This document shows positions 1 through 6,637 of a stretch of 7,959 bases of DNA, piece after piece. Each line of letters starts with the position of its first letter. Within the stretch, counting starts at the first letter, position 1. The translations under genes were made by a program, and so were the position numbers. Source of the stretch: Synergistaceae bacterium (lineage in GTDB: Bacteria > Synergistota > Synergistia > Synergistales > Aminobacteriaceae); contig JAISWV010000074.1 of assembly GCA_031270755.1 (NCBI GenBank), positions 1 to 7,959 of the forward strand. The letters run 5' to 3'. Below the pieces are notes generated by a model, which saw nothing but the letters and a program-made list of their open reading frames with translations, did not search any database and was not told where the DNA came from.

Positions 1-25
1 CCGAAAAGGTATTCTATAGCGGGTT

Positions 26-37
26 GCATGATCATGC
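26..37. repeat. 12-bp perfect palindrome
   Basis: GCATGATCATGC is its own reverse complement. It lies downstream of the transglycosylase gene, in sequence with no recognisable gene. It could be an operator or nothing; a palindrome this short is expected by chance now and then. Confidence 0.3.
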
Positions 38-40
38 GCT

Positions 41-103
41 AGAAAAAGAAGCCTAAAGCTGTCGTAGGCGAATAATATTTTGCGCAAAAAATAGCCGCGG
101 GCT
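41..103 (-). terminator. candidate terminator(s) after the lytic transglycosylase gene
   Basis: Two weak hairpins followed by T-runs can be read on the minus strand just after the stop codon. The first is AGCC-CGC-GGCT (93-103), a 4-bp stem followed by ATTTTTT. The second is GCCTA / TAGGC (51-55 with 65-69), a 5-bp stem with a 9-nt loop followed by TTCTTTTTCT. Neither stem is strong; position and T-tracts are the main support. Confidence 0.35.
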
Positions 104-775
104 CTAACTGTTCTTCAGCCGTTCTAGATAAGATTTTTCGAGTTTGGAAAGAACGGCGAAGACTTTATCGGCCAAACGTTTGTTGCCGGCGGAGTAGTAC
201 ATCAGCGCGTTTCTCACGTTCCGTTTTGCCGTCGCGTGATAGGTGGAAAAAATTTCCGTCCCCACCAAGAGGTTGTCCTGGGGGTTCAGCATGTCTTGGG
301 CATTTTCGATGTGAGGGTACTTTTTCCTGATTTTTTTCTGGTGGACGCGCCAACGCACCTGCATCAGGCCGTAATCCCCTCCGCGCGACACCGCGTCGTG
401 CTTTACGGAGGACTCGTTGACCACCATCGCCGTGATGACAAAGGGGTCTTGCCCGAATTTTTCACTGGCCTGCATGATAAAACCCGCATAATCATGTGCC
501 TTGGCATCGCTCAATTTTTTGTTGTACTGCTGCAGCAAGGCGGCGATGCTTTTTCGTTTCGCTTCGTTTCTTCTGCGGGCATCCTGCTCTCCGGCGGAAA
601 GAACGGGCGCTTTAGGGAATATCAATTTTACGGGTTTCTCCCGCTCCAACTTCGGAAAATCGTAACGCTCCAGCTCCGCGTGGACGATGCCGGCGCTATT
701 CGCGATCACAAACACGACAGCTGCAAACACAACGACTACGGACACGACAAAATTTATCATGAAATTTTTTTTCAC
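104..775 (-). CDS. membrane-anchored lytic transglycosylase, SLT (Slt70-like) domain
   Basis: A 223-residue protein predicted to cleave the MurNAc-GlcNAc bond of peptidoglycan with formation of 1,6-anhydroMurNAc in the periplasm. Residues 6-28 are a strongly hydrophobic N-terminal segment (signal anchor or uncleaved signal). A charged linker, about 30-95, follows. The SLT-type catalytic domain spans about 95-215. The expected motifs are present: VNESS with the likely catalytic Glu121, GDYGLMQ (133-139), and YYSAGNKR (193-200), the equivalent of the family's YNAG motif. The GTG start at 775 is chosen because GGAGG (784-788) lies 8 nt upstream and the hydrophobic segment then begins at once. 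The frame stays open to a TTG at 859, but that would put 28 polar residues before the anchor and has no good ribosome site. The gene appears monocistronic, with its own promoter at 921-948. Its exact role (cell division, secretion apparatus or recycling) cannot be told from the sequence. Confidence 0.88.
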   Translation of the reverse strand: MKKNFMINFVVSVVVVFAAVVFVIANSAGIVHAELERYDFPKLEREKPVKLIFPKAPVLSAGEQDARRRNEAKRKSIAALLQQYNKKLSDAKAHDYAGFIMQASEKFGQDPFVITAMVVNESSVKHDAVSRGGDYGLMQVRWRVHQKKIRKKYPHIENAQDMLNPQDNLLVGTEIFSTYHATAKRNVRNALMYYSAGNKRLADKVFAVLSKLEKSYLERLKNS

Positions 776-783
776 TGACGACA

Positions 784-788
784 CCTCC
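784..788 (-). promoter_or_regulatory. Shine-Dalgarno deciding the GTG start of the transglycosylase
   Basis: GGAGG on the minus strand, 8 nt before the GTG at 773-775. It selects this GTG over upstream in-frame starts and over the in-frame ATG five codons further in. Confidence 0.75.
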
Positions 789-920
789 ACGACACATACA
801 AAGATATCTCTGTTTGCCCTAGTCATAACCGTACTCCGGTCACACGGCTTCGCGCCCAACAGGCATGGTCTGCTCTACGGCCCTCTTTCTCGTTTTTTCG
901 TTAGTTTTTTAGACTGGAAC

Positions 921-948
921 ACTATAGCACATGAGCCGGGGGATACAA
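921..948 (-). promoter_or_regulatory. sigma70-type promoter for the lytic transglycosylase, extended -10
   Basis: On the minus strand TTGTAT (943-948) is followed after 16 nt by TATAGT (921-926). The -10 is preceded by TGC, giving an extended -10 element. Predicted transcription starts near 914, leaving a leader of about 140 nt before the GTG. It sits directly behind the terminator of the preceding gene, as expected for an independent transcription unit. Confidence 0.6.
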
Positions 949-959
949 TTCGGCGCAAA

Positions 960-993
960 ACGGGGAAGAAAATCCATCAGTCTTCTTCCCCGT
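960..993 (-). terminator. intrinsic terminator of the TolC-like gene (usable on both strands)
   Basis: An 11-bp perfect stem (960-970 with 983-993, core CGGGGAAGAA / TTCTTCCCCG) has a 12-nt loop. It lies 7 nt past the TAA of the TolC-like gene. On the minus strand the tail is TTTTG; on the plus strand it is GTGTTTTTTTT, so it could stop transcripts from either side. It separates the TolC-like gene from the transglycosylase promoter. Confidence 0.8.
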
Positions 994-1000
994 GTTTTTT

Positions 1001-2422
1001 TTACTTTTTCTTTTTTCCGGATGGCTTCTTTTGTACCGATTTGTTTTTCTCTACAGAGTTGTCTTTCTGCTCTCGCAATTCTTGTTCTTTTATTTCATTC
1101 ACGACAACGGTCCCTTTGCCGTACTTGACCACCGCTTCTTTCCAGCTTCCATTTTCGTCGGGGGAATAATCCCCCACGGCCTTGCGAAGGTCCACCAGCG
1201 CCATGTACATCCCCTGGATCGCGTTCAGGTAATCCGTGCGCACGCGCTGGTTTTCCGTCTGGGCGTTGATCAGGTCGATCTGCGCGCCCATCCCCTCGTT
1301 GTACATCAGCTCCGTGATCCGCAGTTCTTCATCGGAACGCTCCACCTGGCGTTTTTTGTCCTTCTCCAAAGCCGCGGCTTTCTCCCAGTTGTTGTACGCG
1401 ACCTTGAGGTCCACGTTCGTGGCGCTTTCCACGGAGCGCAAGGAGGCCTCCGCCGCCTGCACCAGCCTGTCCGTGTTCAAAACACCGTACTTGGTGGCGT
1501 TGCCATCGAAGATGGGAATGTTCAAGGTCAAGGACGCTCCCAACTCTCCGTCCTGAGGGGTGGACGAGTTCCAAGGATCCGCCCAGGGAGTCCACCGGAT
1601 CGCTCCCGTCAGGGTGGGGGACATTCCCTGCGCCGTCAGCTTTTTGAGGACCTTGCTGCGCTCCAGCGCCAAGCGGGCGGAGCGGACGTCGGGGCGGAAG
1701 AGAAGCGCCTTTTCGAGGCTGACGGACACGTTGAAGGTGGGGACGAACAACGGTTCTTCCACCGGGACCACCTCGAGGCCGCCCGTCAACGCCTCCATTG
1801 CCGCCAAGAGGTTGCGGTACAGGGCCTCCGCCTCCGTCACGAGGCTTTCGGCAGCCACGACCTGAGCTTCCGAGCGGATGAGGTCCAGCTTGGGGACCAG
1901 CTGCTGCTTGTACTTTTCTTCCGTCACCCGGTTGTTTTCCTGGCGCTGGCGCAGAACGTCCTTTTGAAGGGCGATGTTCTCCCGAGCCAAAACGGCGGAC
2001 CAGTAGTTCTGCTCGGCCGTAGCCACCAGGGAGTTGACGTTGCCGTCGAAATTGGCGCGCTGGCTTTCGTAAGAGAGGATTTGCTGCCGCTCGTCCAGAG
2101 TGTACGTCCCCGCGATGTCGATGCGGTGCGTGAGAGACAGAGCGGTGTTGTACACCATGGAGTTTCTGTTGTGTTCGTCTCCCGCCCTTTGATCGGTCAC
2201 GTAGGAGACCGACCCGGAAAGAGCCACGCCGGGCCGCTGGGAAGCCACCGAGGCCAACACCCCGTAATAGGCGGCCTCTACGGCCCGAACACCGGCCTGC
2301 AGGGCATGATTTCCCCCTTTGACCATCTCCAGATATCTATCGAGGTCGACGACCTCGGCGGCAAAAGAACCACGGGAGAAGATCAGCAAAAATACGGCAA
2401 CAAAGGAAAAAATACGTTTCAA
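1001..2422 (-). CDS. TolC-family outer membrane efflux protein (OEP)
   Basis: A 473-residue outer membrane channel protein. Such proteins form trimers that give type I secretion systems or RND/ABC efflux pumps an exit through the outer membrane. Residues 1-21 are a Sec signal peptide (KR, hydrophobic core, then SFA before AAE). Two OEP repeats follow, about 24-215 and 230-415, rich in long amphipathic helices. Typical landmarks are ARENIALQ (146-153), LLFRPDVRSARL (240-251), NIPIFDGNATKYGV (301-314) and GMGAQIDLINAQTE (377-390). Length is normal for the family. After about residue 420 there is a charged tail ending in GKKKK, with about nine Lys in the last 15 residues. The TTG start is chosen because GAGG lies 8 nt upstream and the signal peptide then starts cleanly at MKRIFSF. 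The frame is open far upstream through recQ, but that stretch is a recQ shadow. No adaptor (HlyD) or inner-membrane pump is adjacent. recQ ends 149 bp upstream; the gap has a TATAAA (2456-2461) but no convincing -35, so co-transcription with recQ is possible. Confidence 0.9.
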   Translation of the reverse strand: MKRIFSFVAVFLLIFSRGSFAAEVVDLDRYLEMVKGGNHALQAGVRAVEAAYYGVLASVASQRPGVALSGSVSYVTDQRAGDEHNRNSMVYNTALSLTHRIDIAGTYTLDERQQILSYESQRANFDGNVNSLVATAEQNYWSAVLARENIALQKDVLRQRQENNRVTEEKYKQQLVPKLDLIRSEAQVVAAESLVTEAEALYRNLLAAMEALTGGLEVVPVEEPLFVPTFNVSVSLEKALLFRPDVRSARLALERSKVLKKLTAQGMSPTLTGAIRWTPWADPWNSSTPQDGELGASLTLNIPIFDGNATKYGVLNTDRLVQAAEASLRSVESATNVDLKVAYNNWEKAAALEKDKKRQVERSDEELRITELMYNEGMGAQIDLINAQTENQRVRTDYLNAIQGMYMALVDLRKAVGDYSPDENGSWKEAVVKYGKGTVVVNEIKEQELREQKDNSVEKNKSVQKKPSGKKKK

Positions 2423-2430
2423 ATCATCCA

Positions 2431-2434
2431 CCTC
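2431..2434 (-). promoter_or_regulatory. Shine-Dalgarno deciding the TTG start of the TolC-like gene
   Basis: GAGG on the minus strand, 8 nt before TTG (2420-2422). An out-of-frame ATG (2425-2427) sits between them, only 3 nt after GAGG, and opens just two codons (ATG ATT) before TGA. That TGA overlaps the TTG start as TTGA. Confidence 0.65.
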
Positions 2435-2571
2435 GATTACATAAGATCGCTCGGATTTATAGTGAATCAAGATAAAGAACCTGAAGTTGGAATAGCTAAA
2501 AACAAGTACGTCGCTGTATTTAGCATTGTCCAACGTCACGTTTTTAAGTTGAAAGACTATATCGTTATTGA

Positions 2572-4488
2572 TTATATAACATCGGCGTCTGCCGCGTCGG
2601 AGTCCGGGGAAGCGCTTTCTTCCGCCGAAGCCTCTTTCACCGAAGCCCCCGAACGCCAGTCGCGGAGGGCTTGCAGAAAGTGCGCTCCGTATCTTTCGAG
2701 CTTTGCCTGCCCCACCCCGGGGACCGCCAGGAACTCCGATTCGTTTTCCGGCAGCGCCGCGCACATGCCGTGAAGTGCGGCATCCGAGAACACGACGTAA
2801 GGCGGAATGTTTTGCGCGTCGGCCAATCCGCGCCTCACAGCGCGCAGCCGCTGGAAAAGCTCCTCGTTCGCGGATTCCGGCCTCGTTCTTCCGGGCGTCT
2901 CGGGTTTTCGCTCTTGGCGCGGCGCTTGCCCGCCCGGCCCGCTCAATACGCGCCCCGCTCGTTTGCGCATCGAGAGCTTTTCCTCTCCGCCCAGAAAAGG
3001 GAGGGTTTTTCGGGTGAACTTCAGGACGGGATACTCTCCGTCGGCAACCTCCAAGAAGCCGTCCGCCACCAGGAAGTCCACCATTTCCTTGAGCTCCTCT
3101 TTGGGATATTCCCTCATCAGGCCCCACGTGGAGATGGTGTCGAGCTCCAGCACCTTGATCTGATCTCTTTGGGAGCCGCGCAGGACGTCGATCAGAAGGG
3201 CGCTTCCGAAGCAGCGGCCCGTGCGCTTCCCCATGCGATAGACGCAGGAAAGGATTTTTTTCGCCTCCGTGGTGACCTCCACGCGCTCCGTGGATGAAAC
3301 GCAGTTGCCGCAGGCGGTGCAGCCATTCTTGACGCCCGTTTCCCCGAAGTACCGGAGAATCGCGGCGCGCAGGCAGCGCCCTGTGTTGCAGTAGTCGATC
3401 ATGGACTGGAGCTTTCGGTACCCGGCCTGCTTGCTGCCGGTCTTGTCGCTCTGCTCGATCAAAAAACGGGCGGTGACGATGTCCTTGGGCGCAAAAAGCA
3501 GCACGCAGTCGGCGGAAGAACCGTCCCGTCCCGCCCGGCCCGCTTCCTGATAATAATTGTCGATGCTCCCCGGCATGTTGTAGTGCACCACGTACCGGAC
3601 GTTGGATTTGTCGATGCCCATGCCGAAGGCGTTGGTCGCGACCATGACCGGTTTGCGGTCGTAGATGAAGGCCTCCTGGTTCTTTCGCCGCTCTTCGTCG
3701 CGGAGCCCTGCGTGGTAGCGGACGGCGCCGAGGCCTTTGCGTTTCAGAAAATCGCAGACCTCTTCCACCGCGCGCCGCGTCGAGCAGTAGACGATGCCGG
3801 AAACCCCGGAAAACTTCTCCACGTAGTCCAGCAAAAACGCCGCTTTGCCTCCGGGGCGCTCCACCTGGAAAAAGAGGTTCTCGCGGTCGAAGCCCGTCGT
3901 CAGGAGAAAAGGGGTCTTCAGCTCCAGCTTCCGCACAATGTCGTCTCGAACCTCGGGGGTCGCCGTCGCGGTAAATGCGGCGACCACGGGCCTCTTGGGC
4001 AGGAGCGACACGGCTCCGGCGAGGTTCAGGTAAGAGGGGCGGAAATCGTGCCCACACTGGGAAACGCAGTGGGCCTCGTCGATGACGAACAGTCGAAGGT
4101 CCAGCGTCGCGAAAAATTCCTTGAAGGTGTTGTTCTCGAAGCGCTCCGGCGCCACGTAAAGCAGCGAGACCTGCCCGCGCCGCACGGCTCCCCAAATTTC
4201 TTTCGTCTCTTCCCACTCCATGGAGCTGTTGAGGGCCGCGGCCCCGACTCCGTTCTGGCGCAGTGCGTCCACCTGGTCCTTCATCAAAGATATGAGAGGC
4301 GAGACCACCACGGACACCCCGTCCATGGCCAGAGCCGGAATTTGGTAACACAAAGACTTCCCCGCCCCCGTGGGCATAACGCCCAGCACGTCCTGCCCCT
4401 TCAAAATACGATCGACGATGGCGCTTTGTCCCTTGCGGAAGGAGGAAAAACCAAAAACCTCTTGCAGAATTTCGACAGCGGGTTTCAC
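2572..4488 (-). CDS. recQ: ATP-dependent DNA helicase RecQ
   Basis: A 638-residue 3'-5' superfamily 2 helicase that unwinds recombination and repair intermediates in the cytoplasm. Residues 5-25 hold the Q motif and the FRKGQ region. Walker A is MPTGAGKS (38-45) and the DEAH box is 137-140. Motif III is FTATATPEV (172-180). Motif V is around [18 protein letters not shown] (283-300), and motif VI is QEAGRAGR (314-321). Four Cys at 372, 390, 393 and 396 match the zinc site. An RQC winged-helix domain spans about 405-500, a Pro/Arg-rich linker about 505-540, and an HRDC domain about 541-611. An Ala/Ser/Asp-rich tail ends the protein. The domain set and length match typical RecQ. Odd: the aromatic-rich loop after the DEAH box reads [11 protein letters not shown] (141-151), with Cys145 where RecQ proteins normally have Trp. 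The GTG start is taken because GGGAGG lies 11 nt upstream and the promoter -10 at 4525-4530 excludes the GTG at 4551. The gene is divergent from the ABC-F gene. Confidence 0.97.
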   Translation of the reverse strand: MKPAVEILQEVFGFSSFRKGQSAIVDRILKGQDVLGVMPTGAGKSLCYQIPALAMDGVSVVVSPLISLMKDQVDALRQNGVGAAALNSSMEWEETKEIWGAVRRGQVSLLYVAPERFENNTFKEFFATLDLRLFVIDEAHCVSQCGHDFRPSYLNLAGAVSLLPKRPVVAAFTATATPEVRDDIVRKLELKTPFLLTTGFDRENLFFQVERPGGKAAFLLDYVEKFSGVSGIVYCSTRRAVEEVCDFLKRKGLGAVRYHAGLRDEERRKNQEAFIYDRKPVMVATNAFGMGIDKSNVRYVVHYNMPGSIDNYYQEAGRAGRDGSSADCVLLFAPKDIVTARFLIEQSDKTGSKQAGYRKLQSMIDYCNTGRCLRAAILRYFGETGVKNGCTACGNCVSSTERVEVTTEAKKILSCVYRMGKRTGRCFGSALLIDVLRGSQRDQIKVLELDTISTWGLMREYPKEELKEMVDFLVADGFLEVADGEYPVLKFTRKTLPFLGGEEKLSMRKRAGRVLSGPGGQAPRQERKPETPGRTRPESANEELFQRLRAVRRGLADAQNIPPYVVFSDAALHGMCAALPENESEFLAVPGVGQAKLERYGAHFLQALRDWRSGASVKEASAEESASPDSDAADADVI

Positions 4489-4499
4489 AACGACGCGGA

Positions 4500-4505
4500 C
4501 CTCCC
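4500..4505 (-). promoter_or_regulatory. Shine-Dalgarno of recQ
   Basis: GGGAGG on the minus strand, 11 nt before the GTG at 4486-4488. The spacing is on the long side. No other start codon lies in frame between them, so the GTG is still the best choice. Confidence 0.6.
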
Positions 4506-4524
4506 GTATGCTCTGGATTTTTAC

Positions 4525-4533
4525 AGTATAGCA
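4525..4533 (-). promoter_or_regulatory. extended -10 promoter of recQ
   Basis: TGC followed by TATACT on the minus strand (TATACT at 4525-4530). No good -35 is seen 16-18 nt upstream, which is tolerated by extended -10 promoters. A start near 4518 would give a leader of about 30 nt ending in the GGGAGG ribosome site. The surrounding block GTGCTATA-C-TGT matches the transglycosylase promoter at 11 of 12 positions. Confidence 0.5.
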
Positions 4534-4614
4534 CCAAAACCGCGAAGGCACGGGCAGAGAGGCAAAAATAGGGCTTGCGAGTTAAAATTAAAATGAAAAT
4601 TGAGTCAAGATTTG

Positions 4615-4623
4615 TGGTAAGAT
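4615..4623 (+). promoter_or_regulatory. candidate extended -10 promoter of the ABC-F gene
   Basis: TGG followed by TAAGAT (4618-4623). The -35 is weak; the AT-rich stretch 4582-4602 lies upstream and could act as an UP-like element. A start near 4630 would give a leader of about 27 nt. It points away from the recQ promoter, with about 85 bp between the two -10 elements. Confidence 0.4.
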
Positions 4624-4656
4624 AACTCGACACAAAACAAAATCAGAGGTGCGCCG

Positions 4657-6309
4657 GTGATGTCCCCCTTTTTGCCGTCTTTTTCCACTGCCGATATTTC
4701 CATACACGATCTTGTCTGTGTCCTGCCGGACGGACGACTGCTTCTGGACAATCTCAACGGGAGTTTCGGAGGAGAACCCGCCGCCCTGGTGGGGCCCAAC
4801 GGCGTGGGCAAGACGGTTTTGGCGAAGATCTTGGCCGGGCTCCTCCCCTCGTCTTCCGGCACCGTCATCCGCCGCGGCAACGTCTTTTACCTCGACCAGA
4901 TGACAAATCCGGAGGAATTCGGCACGGTCGCCGATTTGGCGGGGGTGTCCGCCATTTTGAACGCGGTTCGCCTGGCAGTCGAGGGGACCGATTCCTCGGA
5001 ATTGGAGCTGGCGGACGGCAACTGGAACATCGAAGAGCGGCTCGTTCGGGAGCTTCACGCGGCAGGGCTCGGCTATCTGACGGCCAACACCCCCGTCTCG
5101 ACTCTGAGCGGCGGAGAGTGCACGCGCGTTTCCCTTGTCGGCGCGTTTCTCTCGGGAGCCGATTTCTTGATCCTGGACGAACCCACCAACCATTTGGACG
5201 CACAAAGCAAACGATCCTTGATGGAGTATTTGAAGACCTGGAAGGGAGGGCTGCTCGTCGTGAGTCACGACCGGGAGCTGCTGGAACAGATGGGGCGCAT
5301 CGTCGAACTGTCCCAAAACGGGCTCAAAAGCTACGGCGGCAACTACTCCTTTTACACCGCGGCGAAAGCCCAGGAAAAACTCGCGACCCTGTCGCGCCTG
5401 GAACACGCCAAGACCGAGCGCAAACGTGCGTCGGCGGAGCTGCGGGCGTCTCTCGAACGTCAGCGGCACCGTACGGCTCAGGGCCGAAAAAACAAAAAAA
5501 ATCAAGGGTTTCCGAAAAGCCTTCTGCACGCCATGAAAGGAAACGCGGAAAAAACGACAGGCAAGCTGCGGGAATTGAAAGAAGAAAAAACACAGGCTTT
5601 GGCCGAGGCGGAAAAAGAGGCTTTTATGGAGGCCGAAATCCGGGAGCCGGTGGTTTTGATCCCTCCCGCCTGTTCCGTACACGCGGCAAAGATCGTCTTA
5701 CGTATGAGAGGCGTCGTGCTGCCTCACGGTTCTCACAGGGAAGCCATCGACTGGACAGTGACCGGCCCGGAGCGCGCCGCCGTCGAAGGACCCAACGGAA
5801 GCGGCAAGACGACGCTTTTGCGCGTTTTAAAGGGAGAAATCGAAGCGTCCGCCGGATCTTGTGAGGTGAAAGTGCCCTTCGCCTTTCTCGATCAGTTCGC
5901 GGGAACGAGCGATGCCTTTATGAACGGAGAACGGTCCTCCGTGGAGCTTTTGCGGGCCCACGGCAAAAACCTGGACTTGGGCGGCGCGGGTACGCGCCTG
6001 GCGCAAATCGGCATCGCCGGGGAGCGGCTAGCGCTTCCGGCCAAGGTCTTGAGCGGAGGAGAGCGCCTGAAGGTCGCCCTGCTTTGCGCGATCCACAGCG
6101 AGCCCTCCCCGCAGCTTCTGATATTGGACGAACCCACGAACCACCTGGACCTGGAGTCCGTCGAGTCGGTGGAAAAACTTCTGAACGCCTACAGCGGAGC
6201 GCTGATCGTCGTCTCCCACGACGCTTATTTCCTGGAGCGCATCGGCGCAACCCGAAGGATACGGCTGACGGGGAAGCACGAGCGGCAAAAACAGGCTGCG
6301 ACGACCTGA
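4657..6309 (+). CDS. ABC-F family ATPase (two-cassette, ribosome-associated type)
   Basis: A 550-residue soluble protein with two ABC ATPase cassettes and no membrane segment. This is the layout of ABC-F proteins, which bind the ribosomal E site and act as translation factors or antibiotic-protection proteins rather than as transporters. Cassette 1: Walker A GPNGVGKT (46-53), signature LSGGE (150-154), Walker B LILDEPTNHLD (171-181), switch His204. A Lys/Arg/Glu-rich linker, about 235-340, is likely the helical P-site tRNA-interaction arm. Cassette 2: Walker A GPNGSGKT (378-385), signature LSGGER (465-470), Walker B LLILDEPTNHLD (487-498), switch His521. Both cassettes keep catalytic Glu after the Walker B Asp, so both should hydrolyse ATP. 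Length is normal. The Uup-type C-terminal coiled coil is absent. The start is GTG (4657) or the next codon ATG (4660): AGAGG (4645-4649) is 7 nt from the former and 10 nt from the latter. The sequence does not say whether it confers resistance, and I cannot assign an EttA, YheS or Uup subgroup. Confidence 0.92.
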   Translation: MMSPFLPSFSTADISIHDLVCVLPDGRLLLDNLNGSFGGEPAALVGPNGVGKTVLAKILAGLLPSSSGTVIRRGNVFYLDQMTNPEEFGTVADLAGVSAILNAVRLAVEGTDSSELELADGNWNIEERLVRELHAAGLGYLTANTPVSTLSGGECTRVSLVGAFLSGADFLILDEPTNHLDAQSKRSLMEYLKTWKGGLLVVSHDRELLEQMGRIVELSQNGLKSYGGNYSFYTAAKAQEKLATLSRLEHAKTERKRASAELRASLERQRHRTAQGRKNKKNQGFPKSLLHAMKGNAEKTTGKLRELKEEKTQALAEAEKEAFMEAEIREPVVLIPPACSVHAAKIVLRMRGVVLPHGSHREAIDWTVTGPERAAVEGPNGSGKTTLLRVLKGEIEASAGSCEVKVPFAFLDQFAGTSDAFMNGERSSVELLRAHGKNLDLGGAGTRLAQIGIAGERLALPAKVLSGGERLKVALLCAIHSEPSPQLLILDEPTNHLDLESVESVEKLLNAYSGALIVVSHDAYFLERIGATRRIRLTGKHERQKQAATT

Positions 6310-6324
6310 CAATTGACAATTGTC
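6307..6324 (+). repeat. 7-bp tandem repeat with palindrome at the ABC-F stop codon
   Basis: TGACAAT occurs twice head-to-tail (6307-6313, 6314-6320), the first copy starting with the TGA stop of the ABC-F gene. The second copy runs into a 10-bp palindrome, GACAATTGTC (6315-6324). Two tiny hairpins follow (GTCC-AAC-GGAC at 6322-6332, GGAT-GAT-ATCC at 6333-6343) without a T-run, so there is no clear terminator. Function unknown. Confidence 0.4.
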
Positions 6325-6380
6325 CAACGGACGGATGATATCCACCCCTACGTATACCGCGACTTTTTGCTTTCTCTTCG

Positions 6381-6606
6381 TTATGAAGCGCGTTTTTTTC
6401 CATGATTCTTGTACATCTGCTCAACTTTGCCGTTTATGTGTTCGGTGAGTTCATTAGGTGTCATATGGCTCGTTTCCGCATAGAGTAAATAGTTTCTTCA
6501 AGTTGTACCCTATGCACACCAATGTCCACTCTTCTTCAAAGTACAAACAACGAGCCTTCAAAAGAGTTTTTTCTCCCGAAGGCTCCCGTAAAATCTGGAA
6601 AATGTC
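6381..6606 (-). pseudogene. decayed transposase C-terminus, IS1182 / DDE_Tnp_1_6-like
   Basis: This is the only recognisable content of the stretch 6310-6637, which has no intact gene. A minus-strand frame (codons ending at the TAA 6454-6456) encodes a segment with RCLYFEEEWTLVCIGYNLKK. It resembles the end of DDE transposases of the IS1182 type, where the pattern EW-L-C--YN-KK closes the catalytic domain. Just before it, LREPSGEKTLLKAR resembles the segment that normally precedes the catalytic Glu region in such transposases. About 25-30 residues seem to be missing between the two, suggesting an internal deletion. After the block the sequence continues in another frame as an open stretch to TAA at 6381-6383 (27 codons from ATG 6462-6464, rich in Lys and Glu), which suggests a frameshift in the original C-terminus. 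No start, DDE core or terminal inverted repeats are visible. Family assignment is from motif memory only; a chance resemblance is possible but unlikely. Confidence 0.6.
6552..6585. repeat. 8-bp inverted repeat inside the transposase remnant
   Basis: GAGCCTTC (6552-6559) and GAAGGCTC (6578-6585) can pair around an 18-nt A/T-rich loop with a short inner GAG/CTC match. It lies where the transposase-like coding seems to be joined, so it may be a deletion scar or only a codon coincidence. Confidence 0.4.
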
Positions 6607-6637
6607 GGCTGATGATGCCGCAGTCGGCTTGTTCCCG

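Noticed and set aside
776..859. Upstream extension of the transglycosylase to a TTG at 859
   Set aside because: The GTG at 775 has a near-ideal GGAGG 8 nt upstream and puts the hydrophobic anchor at the N-terminus; the extension adds 28 polar residues before it.
776..914. A cyclic-di-GMP-I (GEMM) riboswitch in the transglycosylase leader, prompted by GGGCAAAC- and GCGAAGCC-like words
   Set aside because: The words are in the wrong order and the closing helices are absent.
992..2773. A 593-codon plus-strand open frame opposite the TolC-like gene and the recQ end
   Set aside because: It has no recognisable domain, it crosses a terminator and two real genes on the other strand, and its composition is what GC-rich antisense frames produce.
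3583..4596. A 337-codon plus-strand open frame opposite recQ
   Set aside because: It is fully antisense to the conserved helicase core and lacks a ribosome site or any known motif.
1001..4633. A 1210-codon open frame on the minus strand that would fuse a long upstream region to the TolC-like protein
   Set aside because: Upstream of 2422 it reads recQ in the wrong frame, giving Arg/Gly/Ala-rich low-quality sequence. A signal peptide with its own ribosome site begins at 2422, and recQ itself has every helicase motif in the other frame.
2525..6329. The shared 11-mer ATTGTCCAACG in two intergenic regions (2525-2535 and 6319-6329)
   Set aside because: Several 11-bp matches are expected by chance in a window of this size, and the flanks do not match.
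6604..6629. Direct repeat GTCGGCT (6604-6610 and 6623-6629) as a possible target-site duplication or terminator
   Set aside because: The copies are only 12 nt apart and have no element between them; there is no hairpin with a T-run.
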